Of a stretch of DNA of 64,000 bases, positions 41,596 through 49,940 are shown piece after piece. A program made the position numbers and the translations under genes. How positions within the stretch are numbered: the first letter of the stretch is position 1; every line of letters begins with the position of its first letter. The stretch is taken from contig DLGJ01000005.1 of the NCBI GenBank assembly GCA_002482645.1, positions 22,730 to 86,729 on the forward strand, in the 5' to 3' direction. This DNA is from Hyphomicrobiaceae bacterium UBA7697 (GTDB lineage Bacteria > Pseudomonadota > Alphaproteobacteria > Rhizobiales > Methyloligellaceae). Below the pieces are notes generated by a model. The model saw nothing but the letters and a program-made list of their open reading frames with translations, was not told where the DNA came from and made no database searches.

Positions 41596-42228
41596 TCATA
41601 TGCCTTCCTTGGCGAGCGCGTTCAGTGCCGCCGCCGTCATCGCGCTGCCGCCCATACGTCCGCGCACGACGAGCCAGGGCACGCCATAGCCGTTGGCCGC
41701 AAGCGCATCCTTGGATTCGGCCGCGCCGACGAACCCCACCGGAACGCCAAGAACGGCGGCCGGCTTCGGTGCCCCCGCGCCCAGCATCTCCAGAAGATGG
41801 AACAGGGCGGTTGGCGCATTGCCGATCGCGACCACGGCGCCTTCGAGCCGGTCGCGCCACAGTTCGAGCGCGGCGGCGGAGCGCGTTGTCCCGAGGTCTT
41901 GCGCGAGTTCCGGCGTGCGTGCGTCGCGCAAGGTGCAGATCACGTCGTTGCCGGCCGGAAGGCGCCCGCGCGTGACGCCATGGGCCACCATCTGCGCATC
42001 GCAAAAGATCGGCGCGCCATTCCGCAACGCCCCCCGCGCCGCCGCGACGAAGCCCTCCGAGAATTCGATGAACGCCGCCGCATCGACCCGGCCGCAGGCA
42101 TGAATCATGCGCACCGCGATCTCCGCTTCTTCCGGTGAGAAGCGCGACAGGTCCGACTCCGCGCGGATGATGGCGAACGACCGCTCGTAGATCGCGGTCC
42201 CGTCCCGGATATAGTCCTGCTTAAGCAT
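41596..42228 (-). CDS. cobH: Precorrin-8X methylmutase
   Basis: CobH moves the methyl group from C-11 to C-12, converting precorrin-8X to hydrogenobyrinate. The 210-residue protein starts MLKQDYIRDGTAIYERSFAI, contains MIHACGRVD with the catalytic His, and FCDAQMVAHGVTRGRLP. It shows the expected IGNAPTALFHLLEML segment. Its ATG at 42226-42228 overlaps the end of cobG by eight bases. Confidence 0.97.
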   Translation of the reverse strand: MLKQDYIRDGTAIYERSFAIIRAESDLSRFSPEEAEIAVRMIHACGRVDAAAFIEFSEGFVAAARGALRNGAPIFCDAQMVAHGVTRGRLPAGNDVICTLRDARTPELAQDLGTTRSAAALELWRDRLEGAVVAIGNAPTALFHLLEMLGAGAPKPAAVLGVPVGFVGAAESKDALAANGYGVPWLVVRGRMGGSAMTAAALNALAKEGI

Positions 42229-43498
42229 CCTCGCTCTCCGCTACAATTCGCTGCACGGCTCGGGCGACCAAATCGTCCGTAGAAAGAGCGTCTCCGGACA
42301 GGTGCCGCACCTCGCCGCCGCAAATGAAGTCCGCGCCATGGGAGGTTCCCACGATGGTCAGAGGCGCGGGTCTCGGACGCGCGCAGCCCTTGGGGCATCC
42401 CGAAACATGCAGCGCGAAATCGCCCTGGGGAAGACGTTCGGCAATTTGCGCCGCCAGCTGGCGCGCCGGAATGTATCCGGAAGCACAAGCGGGCGCACCG
42501 GCGCAGGCGGCGATGCGCCGCCGCGCATCGCGCGCATCGACGACGAAACCGAGCGTGTCGGCCGCGGTGCCGAGCGCGAAGGCCGTCATTTCGCCGATGG
42601 GCCCGAGCAGAAGCGAGCGCTGCGGCGCCAAGGCAACCCAGTCGGCCCCGTTCGCTCCGGCGATTTGCGACAGCGCGATGAGGTCGAGCGCCTGCGCCTG
42701 CCCGAAGGGGAGCGCGACGCCGATGGCGCACGACCCGTCATGCAAGCGGTGAAGGCCGATCGCTTCCATGGCCCGCGTCGCGGGGCGCTCCTTCAAAGGG
42801 GCGACACGATCGCCGGCGATACGCATGAAAGGCGCGGCGCCCTCCCGCGCCACCACGTCGCGCATGCGCGCCTGCGGCCCGTAATCGGCCAGGACCGCCA
42901 GCAAATCCGCCACCAGCGCCGGCGCGATATGCGGCGTGGTCACGCCGAGCGGCGTCGCCGTGTCGCCATCGCCGCCGAGCGATACGGCGAGCCCGGAGGA
43001 CTCGCCCGGGTCTACGGCGCGCAGCCGGATATCCGCCGCCAGCGTATCGAGCGAGATCGGTCCGCCGTCGTCGATCACGACGGAGACTTTCGGCGCCAAA
43101 CAAAGGGCTCGTGCGGCAATGGCGGCGCGCGTCGCCGAAGCGATGCCGCTTGCCCGAATGCGCGCGGCCGGGTCCGTGGGCAGCGGGTTGGCGACGACGG
43201 GGACGTGCTCGTCGAAGGCAAAATCGAGGGTTTCGACGGCCGATGCGAAGCGCGGGGCAGAGGTCTCGTTCAGTCCCCTCACCTGCAAGCTGCCGCGCGC
43301 GGTGATTTCCATCAGGCCGTTGCCGTGGGTCCGGGCCGCCGCGCACAGTGCCGCGAACGCATCGATTGGAATGAGCCCGGACGGCACGATGCGGGCGAGC
43401 AGCCCGTCGCCCGTCTCCATGGGTTCGGCGAGACACGGACATGCACCGCGGGCGAGCGTCTCCCGGCCGAGCGCATTGCGAACGGGGTTCCGGCTCAT
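42221..43498 (-). CDS. cobG: Precorrin-3B synthase CobG
   Basis: CobG is an oxygen-dependent Fe-S enzyme that hydroxylates C-20 and forms the gamma-lactone, the hallmark of aerobic cobalamin synthesis. The 425-residue protein belongs to the nitrite/sulfite reductase-like ferredoxin family. The cluster-binding cysteines are visible in ACAGAPACASG and SGCPKGCARP near the C-terminus, and GLMEITARGSLQVRGL is a family motif. The ATG at 43496-43498 overlaps the cobN stop as ATGA. The frame extending to 44497 lies inside cobN and is rejected. Confidence 0.94.
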   Translation of the reverse strand: MSRNPVRNALGRETLARGACPCLAEPMETGDGLLARIVPSGLIPIDAFAALCAAARTHGNGLMEITARGSLQVRGLNETSAPRFASAVETLDFAFDEHVPVVANPLPTDPAARIRASGIASATRAAIAARALCLAPKVSVVIDDGGPISLDTLAADIRLRAVDPGESSGLAVSLGGDGDTATPLGVTTPHIAPALVADLLAVLADYGPQARMRDVVAREGAAPFMRIAGDRVAPLKERPATRAMEAIGLHRLHDGSCAIGVALPFGQAQALDLIALSQIAGANGADWVALAPQRSLLLGPIGEMTAFALGTAADTLGFVVDARDARRRIAACAGAPACASGYIPARQLAAQIAERLPQGDFALHVSGCPKGCARPRPAPLTIVGTSHGADFICGGEVRHLSGDALSTDDLVARAVQRIVAESEDA

Positions 43499-46400
43499 AG
43501 GACCGGCTCCGCCGCGCCAAGAAGCGCCGCCGTGCCGAGGTCGTTGCGCTTGGGATGCCAGAAGCCGCGCCGGTGCGCCTCGTCCAAGCGGCCGGCGATC
43601 GCCCGCGCCGCATCCGGGTTCTCCCGTAGCAGGAAGTCCCGCACGGTGTCGTCGCCGAGGTAAGCGCCGTGGATCGCGTCGAACAGCGCATCGGAGACGG
43701 CATGGGTCGTTTCGGCGAAGTCCGCGAGCCGGTCGACCGTCTCGGCGAGTTCGGCCGCCCCGCGCGCTCCGTGGCGCATCATGCCGGCGATGAAGGCCGG
43801 GCTGATGGCACGGGCGCGGACGATCCGCGCCAAGGCTTGCGGGAGAGGCCGCGCCTTCGGGGCGTCCGGGTTGGTCGTATCCAGCACCACGAGATCGGGC
43901 TTCGCGCCAAGCGAGCGCGCCGCCGCCGCGAAGCCGCCCATATGCGCGACGTCTTCGGCCCCTTCGAGAATGTCGCGGGAGGGATCGTCGCTCAGATGAA
44001 CGAGAAGATCGGCCTGCGCGATCCGGTCCGCGAAGGCGCCGTCGCGCGCGGTCCCGGTTCCGTCCGCGCCGCCATAGACATGCGAGGTCGCCGCCAGATA
44101 GGCCCCGCCCAGAACCGCGTCGGAGGTCCCGGTACCGAGCAGATCCTCGATGCCGGCGCCATAGGCGCCCGGCGCATTCCCGAAGATACGTTCCGGTACG
44201 GTGTCTCCAGTCTCGCGAAGCGCCGCCGCGAGCGGATTGTCGTGCGCATCCTCGTCGCGCGCCGCGACGAGTTTGACGGCCGCGTCGAGAAGCGCGATCT
44301 GCGCCGGGAACAGATCCCGGAACAGACCCGAAATCCGAAACGTCACATCGACGCGCGGGCGGCCGATAGACGCTGGCGGAAGCACTTCGATGCCGGTGAC
44401 GCGGCCCGTTGCCGGGTCCCAAGCCGGGCGGCAGCCCATCAGCGAGAGGCCTTGGGCGATCTCCTCGCCGCCGGTGCGCAACGTGGCGCTGCCCCAAAGG
44501 TCGATGACGAGCGACCGGGGCAGGTCGCCATGTTCCTGCATGTAGCCGCGAACGACCTCATCCGCCGCGCGCTTGCCGAGTTCCATGGCCGTCGGCGTCG
44601 GCAACACGCGCGGGTCGGCCGTGTAGAGGTTCCGTCCCGTGGGCAGCACGTCGCGGCGGCCGCGCGAGGGAGCTCCGGCCGGGCCAGGCGCCACGCGCTT
44701 GCCGTCGAGGGCATCGAGAAGGGCAACGCGTTCCGCCTCGGCGCACGACAGCCAGGCCTCGTCCTCGGTCACGGGCGCGCGCCCATAAATATGGAGCCCA
44801 TCCTTGACCGCGAGGTCCTTCAGGTCGCACAGCCAGGTATCGATCTTGCGCAAGGCTTCCTGCTCGCACTCGCCGCGCGCGAGGCCCGCCTCGTCGGCGA
44901 GCCCGGTTTCCCGCGCTTTGTCGACGATCAGGCTGGCCAGCCTGTCGCGCCGCCGCCGGTCGAGCCCGTCGGCGATCGCGTATTCGTCGACGAGCTGTTC
45001 CAGTTCGAGCGCCGAGCCGGACATTTCCGTGCCCGTCAGCGGTGGCGGCAAATGACCGATGGTCACGCCTGCCACGCGGCGCTTCGCTTGCGCGGCTTCG
45101 CCGGGATTGGAGACGATGAAGGGGTAGAATACCGGGAGCGCGCCGAGCACGGCTTCGGGAAAGCACGCCGCCGTCAGCGCGACCGCGTTGCCGGGCAGCC
45201 ATTCCAGCGTGCCGTGGGCGCCGAGATGCAGCACGGCATCCGCCTCGACGGCATGCTGGAGCCATAACCCGAACGCCAGGAGGGCATGGCGCGGCGGCAG
45301 CACGGGATCGTGATAGTCGCTGCGCCGGTCGCACGTATTTCCCCTGTCGGGCGGAAGCGCGACGATCACGTTGCCGAACGGCGCGGCGCGGAAACGAAAA
45401 GCGCCATCGCGGAAGTCCGGATCGTCTTCGGGCGTCCCCCAGGCCGCGCGCATCGCCTCGCCGATAGCGTCCGGCAGGCGGGCGAGATGGGCCTCGTAAT
45501 CGTCCAGGGTGAATGCCGGCTCGCGTGTCCCGTTGTCGAGCGCCTCGAGCAGCTTTCTCGCGTCTTCGGGAACAGGGCCAACGGCGTAGCCTGCGTCCCG
45601 AAAGTCCGAAAGGGCTGCGAGAACGCTTGCCGGAACGTCGAGGCCAACGGCGTAGGCGGCGCGGCCGCCAGCGCCCGGATAGTCGGGAAGAACGACGGCG
45701 ATCTTTCGCTCCGCGCGAGATGTCGTCCGGAGGCGGACGAGGGCCGCGATCTTGCCGGCCGTGGCCTCGATCCGATCCGGCTCGGGACGGCTCACGAATC
45801 CGGCAAAGCCGAGGGCTTCGTCCTTCTCCTGCGTGTCCTTGAAGCCGAGGGTTCCCGCCAGCACCCGCCCGTCGAGCTCGGGCAAAACGACATGCATGGA
45901 AAGGTCCGCGGGGCCGAGGCCGCGCGGGTTCGATGCCCAGGCTTCGCGCCGCGTGTTGGCGACGACGGCCTGCAACACCGGGGCATCGCAACCGTCGAAC
46001 ACGCCGTCGCCCGCGGCGAAGGCGGTGGTGGTGACGACGACCGGCGGTGCCAGCCGTTCGAATGCGCCGCGCACGAACGAGACGGCCTCGGGGTCCTTCA
46101 AACTCGGAACGAATAGCGGGACGGGATCGAGGCCGCGCGCGGACAATGCGCCGCAAAGTCCGTCGATGGGACCGGTGTCGGCGGCAAGGAGCGACGCCCG
46201 ATAGAACAGGATCGGGATCGTACCGCATTCGGCGTTCCGGCTTCCGTCCGCCAGCAGCGCGTCGAGACCGGTTACGCCCTCGCCCGGCCGGTAGACGCCC
46301 ATGCGCGGAAAGACTTCCGGCGCGGGCACGTCGCACGGCGTGCCCGCCAAGCACGCGAGACGGCGCAACAGCGACCGGAGATTCGCATTGCCCCCTTCGC

Positions 46401-46827
46401 GGAAATAACTCAGCAGCGTCTTGAGATCGGTCTCGGGAAGGGTCGACAGTGCGAACAGCCGCTCGTCGTCGCGGTCCTCTCCCGGCAGGACGGCGAGCGC
46501 GATGCCACGTTCGCGCGCCCCGGCCGCCAGTCTCTCGGCGCCGTAACGCCACCAGTCGAGCCCGCCCAGCAGTCGCACCACGATGACCTTTGCGTGCTGG
46601 GCCACGGTTTCGATCCAAAGATCGATGGACATCGGGTGGCGCAGATCGCGCAGATGCGCGAGCCGCACCGGCGGCAGATGCTCCCGCTCGTCCGCATAGG
46701 CCGCGGCAAGCCCGGTCAGATCGCTGTCCGTGAACGACAAGACCACGATATCGCCCGGCGTCTGGCCGAGGTCGATCGGCTCGGCGATGTCGTCGAGGCT
46801 CGCGGCGCTTGTCTGCAACAGGTGCAT
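43495..46827 (-). CDS. cobN: Cobaltochelatase large subunit CobN
   Basis: CobN is the substrate-binding large subunit of the ATP-dependent aerobic cobaltochelatase, inserting Co2+ into hydrogenobyrinate a,c-diamide. At 1110 residues it is at the short end of the family. The diagnostic segment HLGAHGTLEWLPGNAV lies near residue 533 and the usual CobN/Mg-chelatase H domain fills the rest. The partner AAA+ and VWA subunits (cobS and cobT in Pseudomonas naming) are not in the window. The ATG at 46825-46827 follows cobW by 30 bases. Confidence 0.96.
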   Translation of the reverse strand: MHLLQTSAASLDDIAEPIDLGQTPGDIVVLSFTDSDLTGLAAAYADEREHLPPVRLAHLRDLRHPMSIDLWIETVAQHAKVIVVRLLGGLDWWRYGAERLAAGARERGIALAVLPGEDRDDERLFALSTLPETDLKTLLSYFREGGNANLRSLLRRLACLAGTPCDVPAPEVFPRMGVYRPGEGVTGLDALLADGSRNAECGTIPILFYRASLLAADTGPIDGLCGALSARGLDPVPLFVPSLKDPEAVSFVRGAFERLAPPVVVTTTAFAAGDGVFDGCDAPVLQAVVANTRREAWASNPRGLGPADLSMHVVLPELDGRVLAGTLGFKDTQEKDEALGFAGFVSRPEPDRIEATAGKIAALVRLRTTSRAERKIAVVLPDYPGAGGRAAYAVGLDVPASVLAALSDFRDAGYAVGPVPEDARKLLEALDNGTREPAFTLDDYEAHLARLPDAIGEAMRAAWGTPEDDPDFRDGAFRFRAAPFGNVIVALPPDRGNTCDRRSDYHDPVLPPRHALLAFGLWLQHAVEADAVLHLGAHGTLEWLPGNAVALTAACFPEAVLGALPVFYPFIVSNPGEAAQAKRRVAGVTIGHLPPPLTGTEMSGSALELEQLVDEYAIADGLDRRRRDRLASLIVDKARETGLADEAGLARGECEQEALRKIDTWLCDLKDLAVKDGLHIYGRAPVTEDEAWLSCAEAERVALLDALDGKRVAPGPAGAPSRGRRDVLPTGRNLYTADPRVLPTPTAMELGKRAADEVVRGYMQEHGDLPRSLVIDLWGSATLRTGGEEIAQGLSLMGCRPAWDPATGRVTGIEVLPPASIGRPRVDVTFRISGLFRDLFPAQIALLDAAVKLVAARDEDAHDNPLAAALRETGDTVPERIFGNAPGAYGAGIEDLLGTGTSDAVLGGAYLAATSHVYGGADGTGTARDGAFADRIAQADLLVHLSDDPSRDILEGAEDVAHMGGFAAAARSLGAKPDLVVLDTTNPDAPKARPLPQALARIVRARAISPAFIAGMMRHGARGAAELAETVDRLADFAETTHAVSDALFDAIHGAYLGDDTVRDFLLRENPDAARAIAGRLDEAHRRGFWHPKRNDLGTAALLGAAEPVL

Positions 46828-46857
46828 CTACGGTGCCTTTAGCGTTACCGGGCAGCG

Positions 46858-47892
46858 TTACCCGGCGAGCGACGCCGTCACGGCATCGCGGTCGAGGCCT
46901 TTGAGCCCGATCACGACGACCTTGCCTTGGCGCTCTTCGCCCGCGTCCCAGGGGCGGTCATAATAGTGGTTCACGCGCGGTCCGACAGCCTGGATCAGAA
47001 GCCGCATTGGTTTGCCGGTCACGGCGGCAAAGCCCTTCACGCGTAAGACGTCCTGCGTTTCGGCCAGCTCGGCGACGCGTTTCGTGATGTCCGTAGGGTC
47101 GTCGACCTCGGCGATCGGCACCACGAAGGTTTCGAAATCGTCGTGATCGTGATCCTCTTCCGTATCGTGATGGGTTTTGCGGTTCTCGATGTCGTCTTCC
47201 GCACCGACGCCGAGCCCGAGCAGGGCGGTGGCGTCGACCTTGCCGTCCGAAACCGTGACGATGCCGATGCCGCGCGGAATTGTGTCCGTCACCGTCTTCA
47301 TCGCGCGTTGCAGCCCATCGTCGTCGAGCAGGTCGCGCTTGTTCAGCACGATCAGGTCGGCGCAGGCGATTTGATCCTCGAATACCTCTTCGATCGGATC
47401 GTCGTGATCGAGCGCATCGTCGGCGCTCCGCTGCGCCGAAAGCGCTTCGAGGTCGGCGGAGACCCGGCCGCCGGCGAGGGCCGCGCCGTCCACCACGGCA
47501 ATGACGCCATCGACCGTCACCCGGTTCTTGATGGCCGGCCAATGGAACGCTTGGACCAGCGGTTTCGGCAGCGCGAGGCCCGACGTTTCGATGACGATGT
47601 GATCGACCTGTGGCGCCCGCGCCAGGATCTCGTCGAGCGCGGGCACGAACTCGTCCGCGACCGTGCAGCACAAGCAGCCATTGGCGAGCTCGACGATATT
47701 GTCCTCGGTGCAGTTCTCGTCGCCGCAGCCTTTCAGGATTTCGCCGTCGATGCCGACGTCGCCGAACTCGTTGACGATCACGGCGAGACGCCGCCCATTG
47801 GCGTTGGCCAGCACGTGGCGGATCAGCGTCGTTTTTCCAGAGCCGAGAAAGCCCGTGACGATCGTGCAGGGAACGCGGGCGACGGATGTCAT
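46858..47892 (-). CDS. cobW: CobW GTPase, putative cobalt metallochaperone
   Basis: CobW is a G3E-family GTPase thought to deliver cobalt to cobaltochelatase. The 344-residue protein has the Walker A GFLGSGKTTL (about residue 14), VNEFGDVGIDG, and the metal-binding ELANGCLCCTV with the CxCC motif. ETSGLALPKP and LNKRDLL (NKxD) complete the GTPase motifs. A His/Asp/Glu-rich stretch HHDTEEDHDHDDFE (about residue 245) may buffer metal. The start codon directly follows the DUF1636 stop with no gap. Confidence 0.96.
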   Translation of the reverse strand: MTSVARVPCTIVTGFLGSGKTTLIRHVLANANGRRLAVIVNEFGDVGIDGEILKGCGDENCTEDNIVELANGCLCCTVADEFVPALDEILARAPQVDHIVIETSGLALPKPLVQAFHWPAIKNRVTVDGVIAVVDGAALAGGRVSADLEALSAQRSADDALDHDDPIEEVFEDQIACADLIVLNKRDLLDDDGLQRAMKTVTDTIPRGIGIVTVSDGKVDATALLGLGVGAEDDIENRKTHHDTEEDHDHDDFETFVVPIAEVDDPTDITKRVAELAETQDVLRVKGFAAVTGKPMRLLIQAVGPRVNHYYDRPWDAGEERQGKVVVIGLKGLDRDAVTASLAG

Positions 47893-48318
47893 TCAAAATC
47901 CTCCGGTGGTGGTGAAGTCCAATGGCGGGATGCGGGCAATCAGCCCGCGCTTCAAGGGCTCGGGGCGTCCGCGCCACGGCAGGATGCCGTCTTCGGCGCC
48001 TGCCAGCAGGAGCGCGCCCTCGACGAGGGCCGGTGCGTCGCTCGCGGCGTCCAGCCCGCCGAAGATATATGTCCAGCTCTTCGGCGTCCGCATCGCCGCG
48101 CTGAGGGAACGGCTGCAATTGCCGAGACATTCCACGCCGGTGACGGTTACGCCCGTGCCGTTCGCGGCCCTTGCCGCCGCCGCGGCGAGCAACGCCCCCG
48201 GGCGCGGGTTCTCGTCCGCCGCCCCGGCCTTGCGGCAGGTCACGCAGACATAGACCGTGGGCCGGTTCCCGGCCGCGCGGGTCTCGTCCTTGGCGCTGGA
48301 ATTGCGGTTGAGCGTCAC
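47893..48318 (-). CDS. DUF1636 family protein, first gene of the riboswitch-controlled cob operon
   Basis: The 141-residue protein matches DUF1636, small proteins found with cobalamin genes and CobW. Four cysteines (C25, C28, C64, C68) in CVTCRK and ECLGNCSR suggest a thioredoxin-like fold with a metal or Fe-S site, but this is an inference. The start is GTG at 48316-48318 with AGGA eight bases upstream. It is the first gene behind the minus-strand cobalamin riboswitch and abuts cobW, which supports a role in cobalt or metal handling. Confidence 0.85.
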   Translation of the reverse strand: MTLNRNSSAKDETRAAGNRPTVYVCVTCRKAGAADENPRPGALLAAAAARAANGTGVTVTGVECLGNCSRSLSAAMRTPKSWTYIFGGLDAASDAPALVEGALLLAGAEDGILPWRGRPEPLKRGLIARIPPLDFTTTGGF

Positions 48319-48446
48319 CCTCGAAATCCTGTTGGCTACGCGGTTCAGAGCCGTGGCTTATAAGGGTGCGCAGCGGCCGGATCGCATGGGTTCGGCCATG
48401 AAACCAACCATCCCCGAGGCACCCCGCCCGGCGGACGACCAGATCG

Positions 48447-48625
48447 ACGGCAGGTCTCCTGGCTTCGCGGGTCTCGACCCTCGCCGCCTTCCCGGGTCTG
48501 GCCCAGTGGCGATGGCTCGGGCGCCGGAGGACGGATCCTCAGGCTCGCCGCATACAGTTGCGGGGGCAGCCGCGGATTCGGAGACGATCCGTACCGCGTT
48601 CCCTGTTTGCTCGAAACGAGCGACC
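48447..48625 (-). ncRNA. Cobalamin riboswitch controlling DUF1636-cobW-cobN-cobG-cobH-cobI-cobJ
   Basis: Read on the minus strand, the region holds the conserved parts of the B12 riboswitch in order: GGGAACGCGGT, the core CCGCGGCTGCCCCCGCAACT with TATGCGG, CCGGGAAGGC, and the B12 box AAGCCAGGAGACCTGCC (48449-48465). The core matches that of the plus-strand riboswitch almost base for base. It lies about 130 bases upstream of the DUF1636 GTG. High cobalamin would be expected to lower expression. Boundaries are approximate. Confidence 0.95.
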
Positions 48626-48636
48626 GTCAATGACGC

Positions 48637-48666
48637 ACATAAGAAGCTCCGGGCGCCGTTTGTCAA
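48637..48666 (-). promoter_or_regulatory. Putative sigma-70 promoter for the minus-strand riboswitch operon
   Basis: On the minus strand TTGACA (48661-48666), an 18-base spacer and TTATGT (48637-48642) lie just upstream of the riboswitch. The -35 box matches consensus fully. Confidence 0.55.
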
Positions 48667-48713
48667 TGTGCGGGCACGTTTTGCGGCACGACGGAGCCCC
48701 CCGCGTTTCTTCC

Positions 48714-48741
48714 TTGCGGCGACTCCCCCGGCGGCTATAGT
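48714..48741 (+). promoter_or_regulatory. Putative sigma-70 promoter for the plus-strand riboswitch operon
   Basis: TTGCGG (48714-48719), a 16-base spacer and TATAGT (48736-48741) lie immediately upstream of the plus-strand riboswitch, about 70 bases from the divergent minus-strand promoter. Confidence 0.45.
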
Positions 48742-48749
48742 CGAAGGGC

Positions 48750-48925
48750 CGTTGGTTCCCGCATGAGGCGGGACGCAAGAAGGGAACGCGGTGAGGGACA
48801 ATCCCAATTCCGCGGCTGCCCCCGCAACTGTATGCGGTGAGCACCCCTCTACTCGCCACCGGAGCCAGCGCTCCGGGAAGGCCTGAGGGGATGCGCCGAC
48901 CCGCGAAGCCAGGAGACCTGCCGCG
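48750..48925 (+). ncRNA. Cobalamin riboswitch controlling cbtB-cbtA-cobU-cobO-cobQ
   Basis: Conserved elements appear in order: GGTTCCCGC, AAGAAGGGAACGCGGTGAGG, the core CCGCGGCTGCCCCCGCAACT with TATGCGGTGAGC, CCGGGAAGGC, and the B12 box AAGCCAGGAGACCTGCC ending at 48922. A short CCCTC/GAGGG hairpin (48945-48959) sits just before the cbtB ribosome-binding site and could be part of the expression platform. Control of the whole plus-strand unit by cobalamin is inferred. Confidence 0.96.
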
Positions 48926-48977
48926 GCATCAACCTTGAACCGTGCCCTCGGGTGGAGGGTGCCGGAAGGAAATCTTG

Positions 48978-49172
48978 ATGACGACTCGTTCCACCAAATC
49001 CGCTTCCGATCAAAACAGCGCCGTCGCGCTCACCGCCGACCGGGCCGTGCCCGTGTTCATGGCGGCTCTGCTCGGCATTTTCATCATCGGCGGGGTTGGC
49101 TTCTCTCATATCGAGGCGGTGCACAACGCGGCACACGACTACCGTCATTCCATGGCCTTCCCCTGTCACTAG
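48978..49172 (+). CDS. cbtB: CbtB-like cobalt transporter subunit
   Basis: The 64-residue protein has one transmembrane segment (PVFMAALLGIFIIGGVGFSHI) and a C-terminal His-rich motif (HNAAHDYRHSMAFPCH) typical of CbtB, the small partner of CbtA in a predicted cobalt uptake system. The ATG at 48978-48980 with GGAAGGA upstream is preferred to an earlier ATG at 48942 that would overlap the riboswitch platform. It is the first gene after the riboswitch and 12 bases before cbtA. Confidence 0.92.
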   Translation: MTTRSTKSASDQNSAVALTADRAVPVFMAALLGIFIIGGVGFSHIEAVHNAAHDYRHSMAFPCH

Positions 49173-49184
49173 GGAGGTGCGGAC

Positions 49185-49940
49185 ATGGATTATTTTCGCA
49201 GCATCGTCGTTGTTGCGGCCATTGCGGGCATCGTCGCCGGCATCGGCATGACGATCGCGCAGCAGCTCGTCACCGTTCCCATGATCTTGAAGGCGGAACT
49301 CTTCGAGGCGCAAAGCGCTTCGGACGGATCGTCGCCCGCGACTGCCGCCGGGGTGGCCGCCCACGATCACGGAGCACAGTCCGAAGCACACGGCCATGCA
49401 GAGCAAGCCGGAGCGCACGACCATGGCGACGGTTGGGCCCCGGCCGACGGTATCGAGCGGACGGCCTTCACCTTGCTGGCCAATGTGGTCACCGGCGTCG
49501 GCTTCGCGCTTTTGCTGGTCGCCGCCAGCGAACTTTTCGGCGGACTCGCCGGGTGGCGCCAAGGCGTGTTCTGGGGTCTCGCGGGATTCGTGATCTTCAC
49601 GCTCGCGCCAGGCCTTGGGCTCGCGCCGGAACTCCCCGCAATGCCGGCCGCCGAGTTGGGCGCGCGTCAAATCTGGTGGGTCGGGACTGTCGTCTCGACG
49701 GCGCTCGCCCTGTGGCTGCTGTTTTACGTCAAGTCGCTACCAGCAACGGTTCTGGCATTCGTGCTGCTGATCGCACCGCATGTGATCGGCGCGCCGCAGC
49801 CCGCCAGCCACGAGAGCCCCATTCCGGACAATCTGCATCACAGCTTCATTGTCGCCGTGGTGCTGACCACGCTGGTGTTCTGGGGCCTGCTCGGCGGTCT
49901 TGCGGGCTACGCCAGGGAGCGCTTCATCGGACACGCTTAG
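49185..49940 (+). CDS. cbtA: CbtA-like cobalt transporter
   Basis: CbtA is the predicted membrane permease of the B12-regulated CbtAB cobalt transporter. The 251-residue protein has about six hydrophobic segments. Between the first and second lies a His/Asp-rich loop (AAHDHGAQSEAHGHAEQAGA then HDHGDG, about residues 58-84) that probably binds metal. AGFVIFTLAPGLGLAPELPAM is a typical family segment. Its stop directly abuts the cobU ATG. Confidence 0.92.
   Translation: MDYFRSIVVVAAIAGIVAGIGMTIAQQLVTVPMILKAELFEAQSASDGSSPATAAGVAAHDHGAQSEAHGHAEQAGAHDHGDGWAPADGIERTAFTLLANVVTGVGFALLLVAASELFGGLAGWRQGVFWGLAGFVIFTLAPGLGLAPELPAMPAAELGARQIWWVGTVVSTALALWLLFYVKSLPATVLAFVLLIAPHVIGAPQPASHESPIPDNLHHSFIVAVVLTTLVFWGLLGGLAGYARERFIGHA

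Noticed and set aside
43499..44497. Upstream extension of cobG inside cobN
   Set aside because: The ATGA overlap with cobN gives a standard coupled start and a normal-length CobG.
48257..48766. 169-codon plus-strand frame across the two riboswitch regions
   Set aside because: It overlaps the minus-strand riboswitch, both promoters and the start of the plus-strand riboswitch; no homology or ribosome-binding site.
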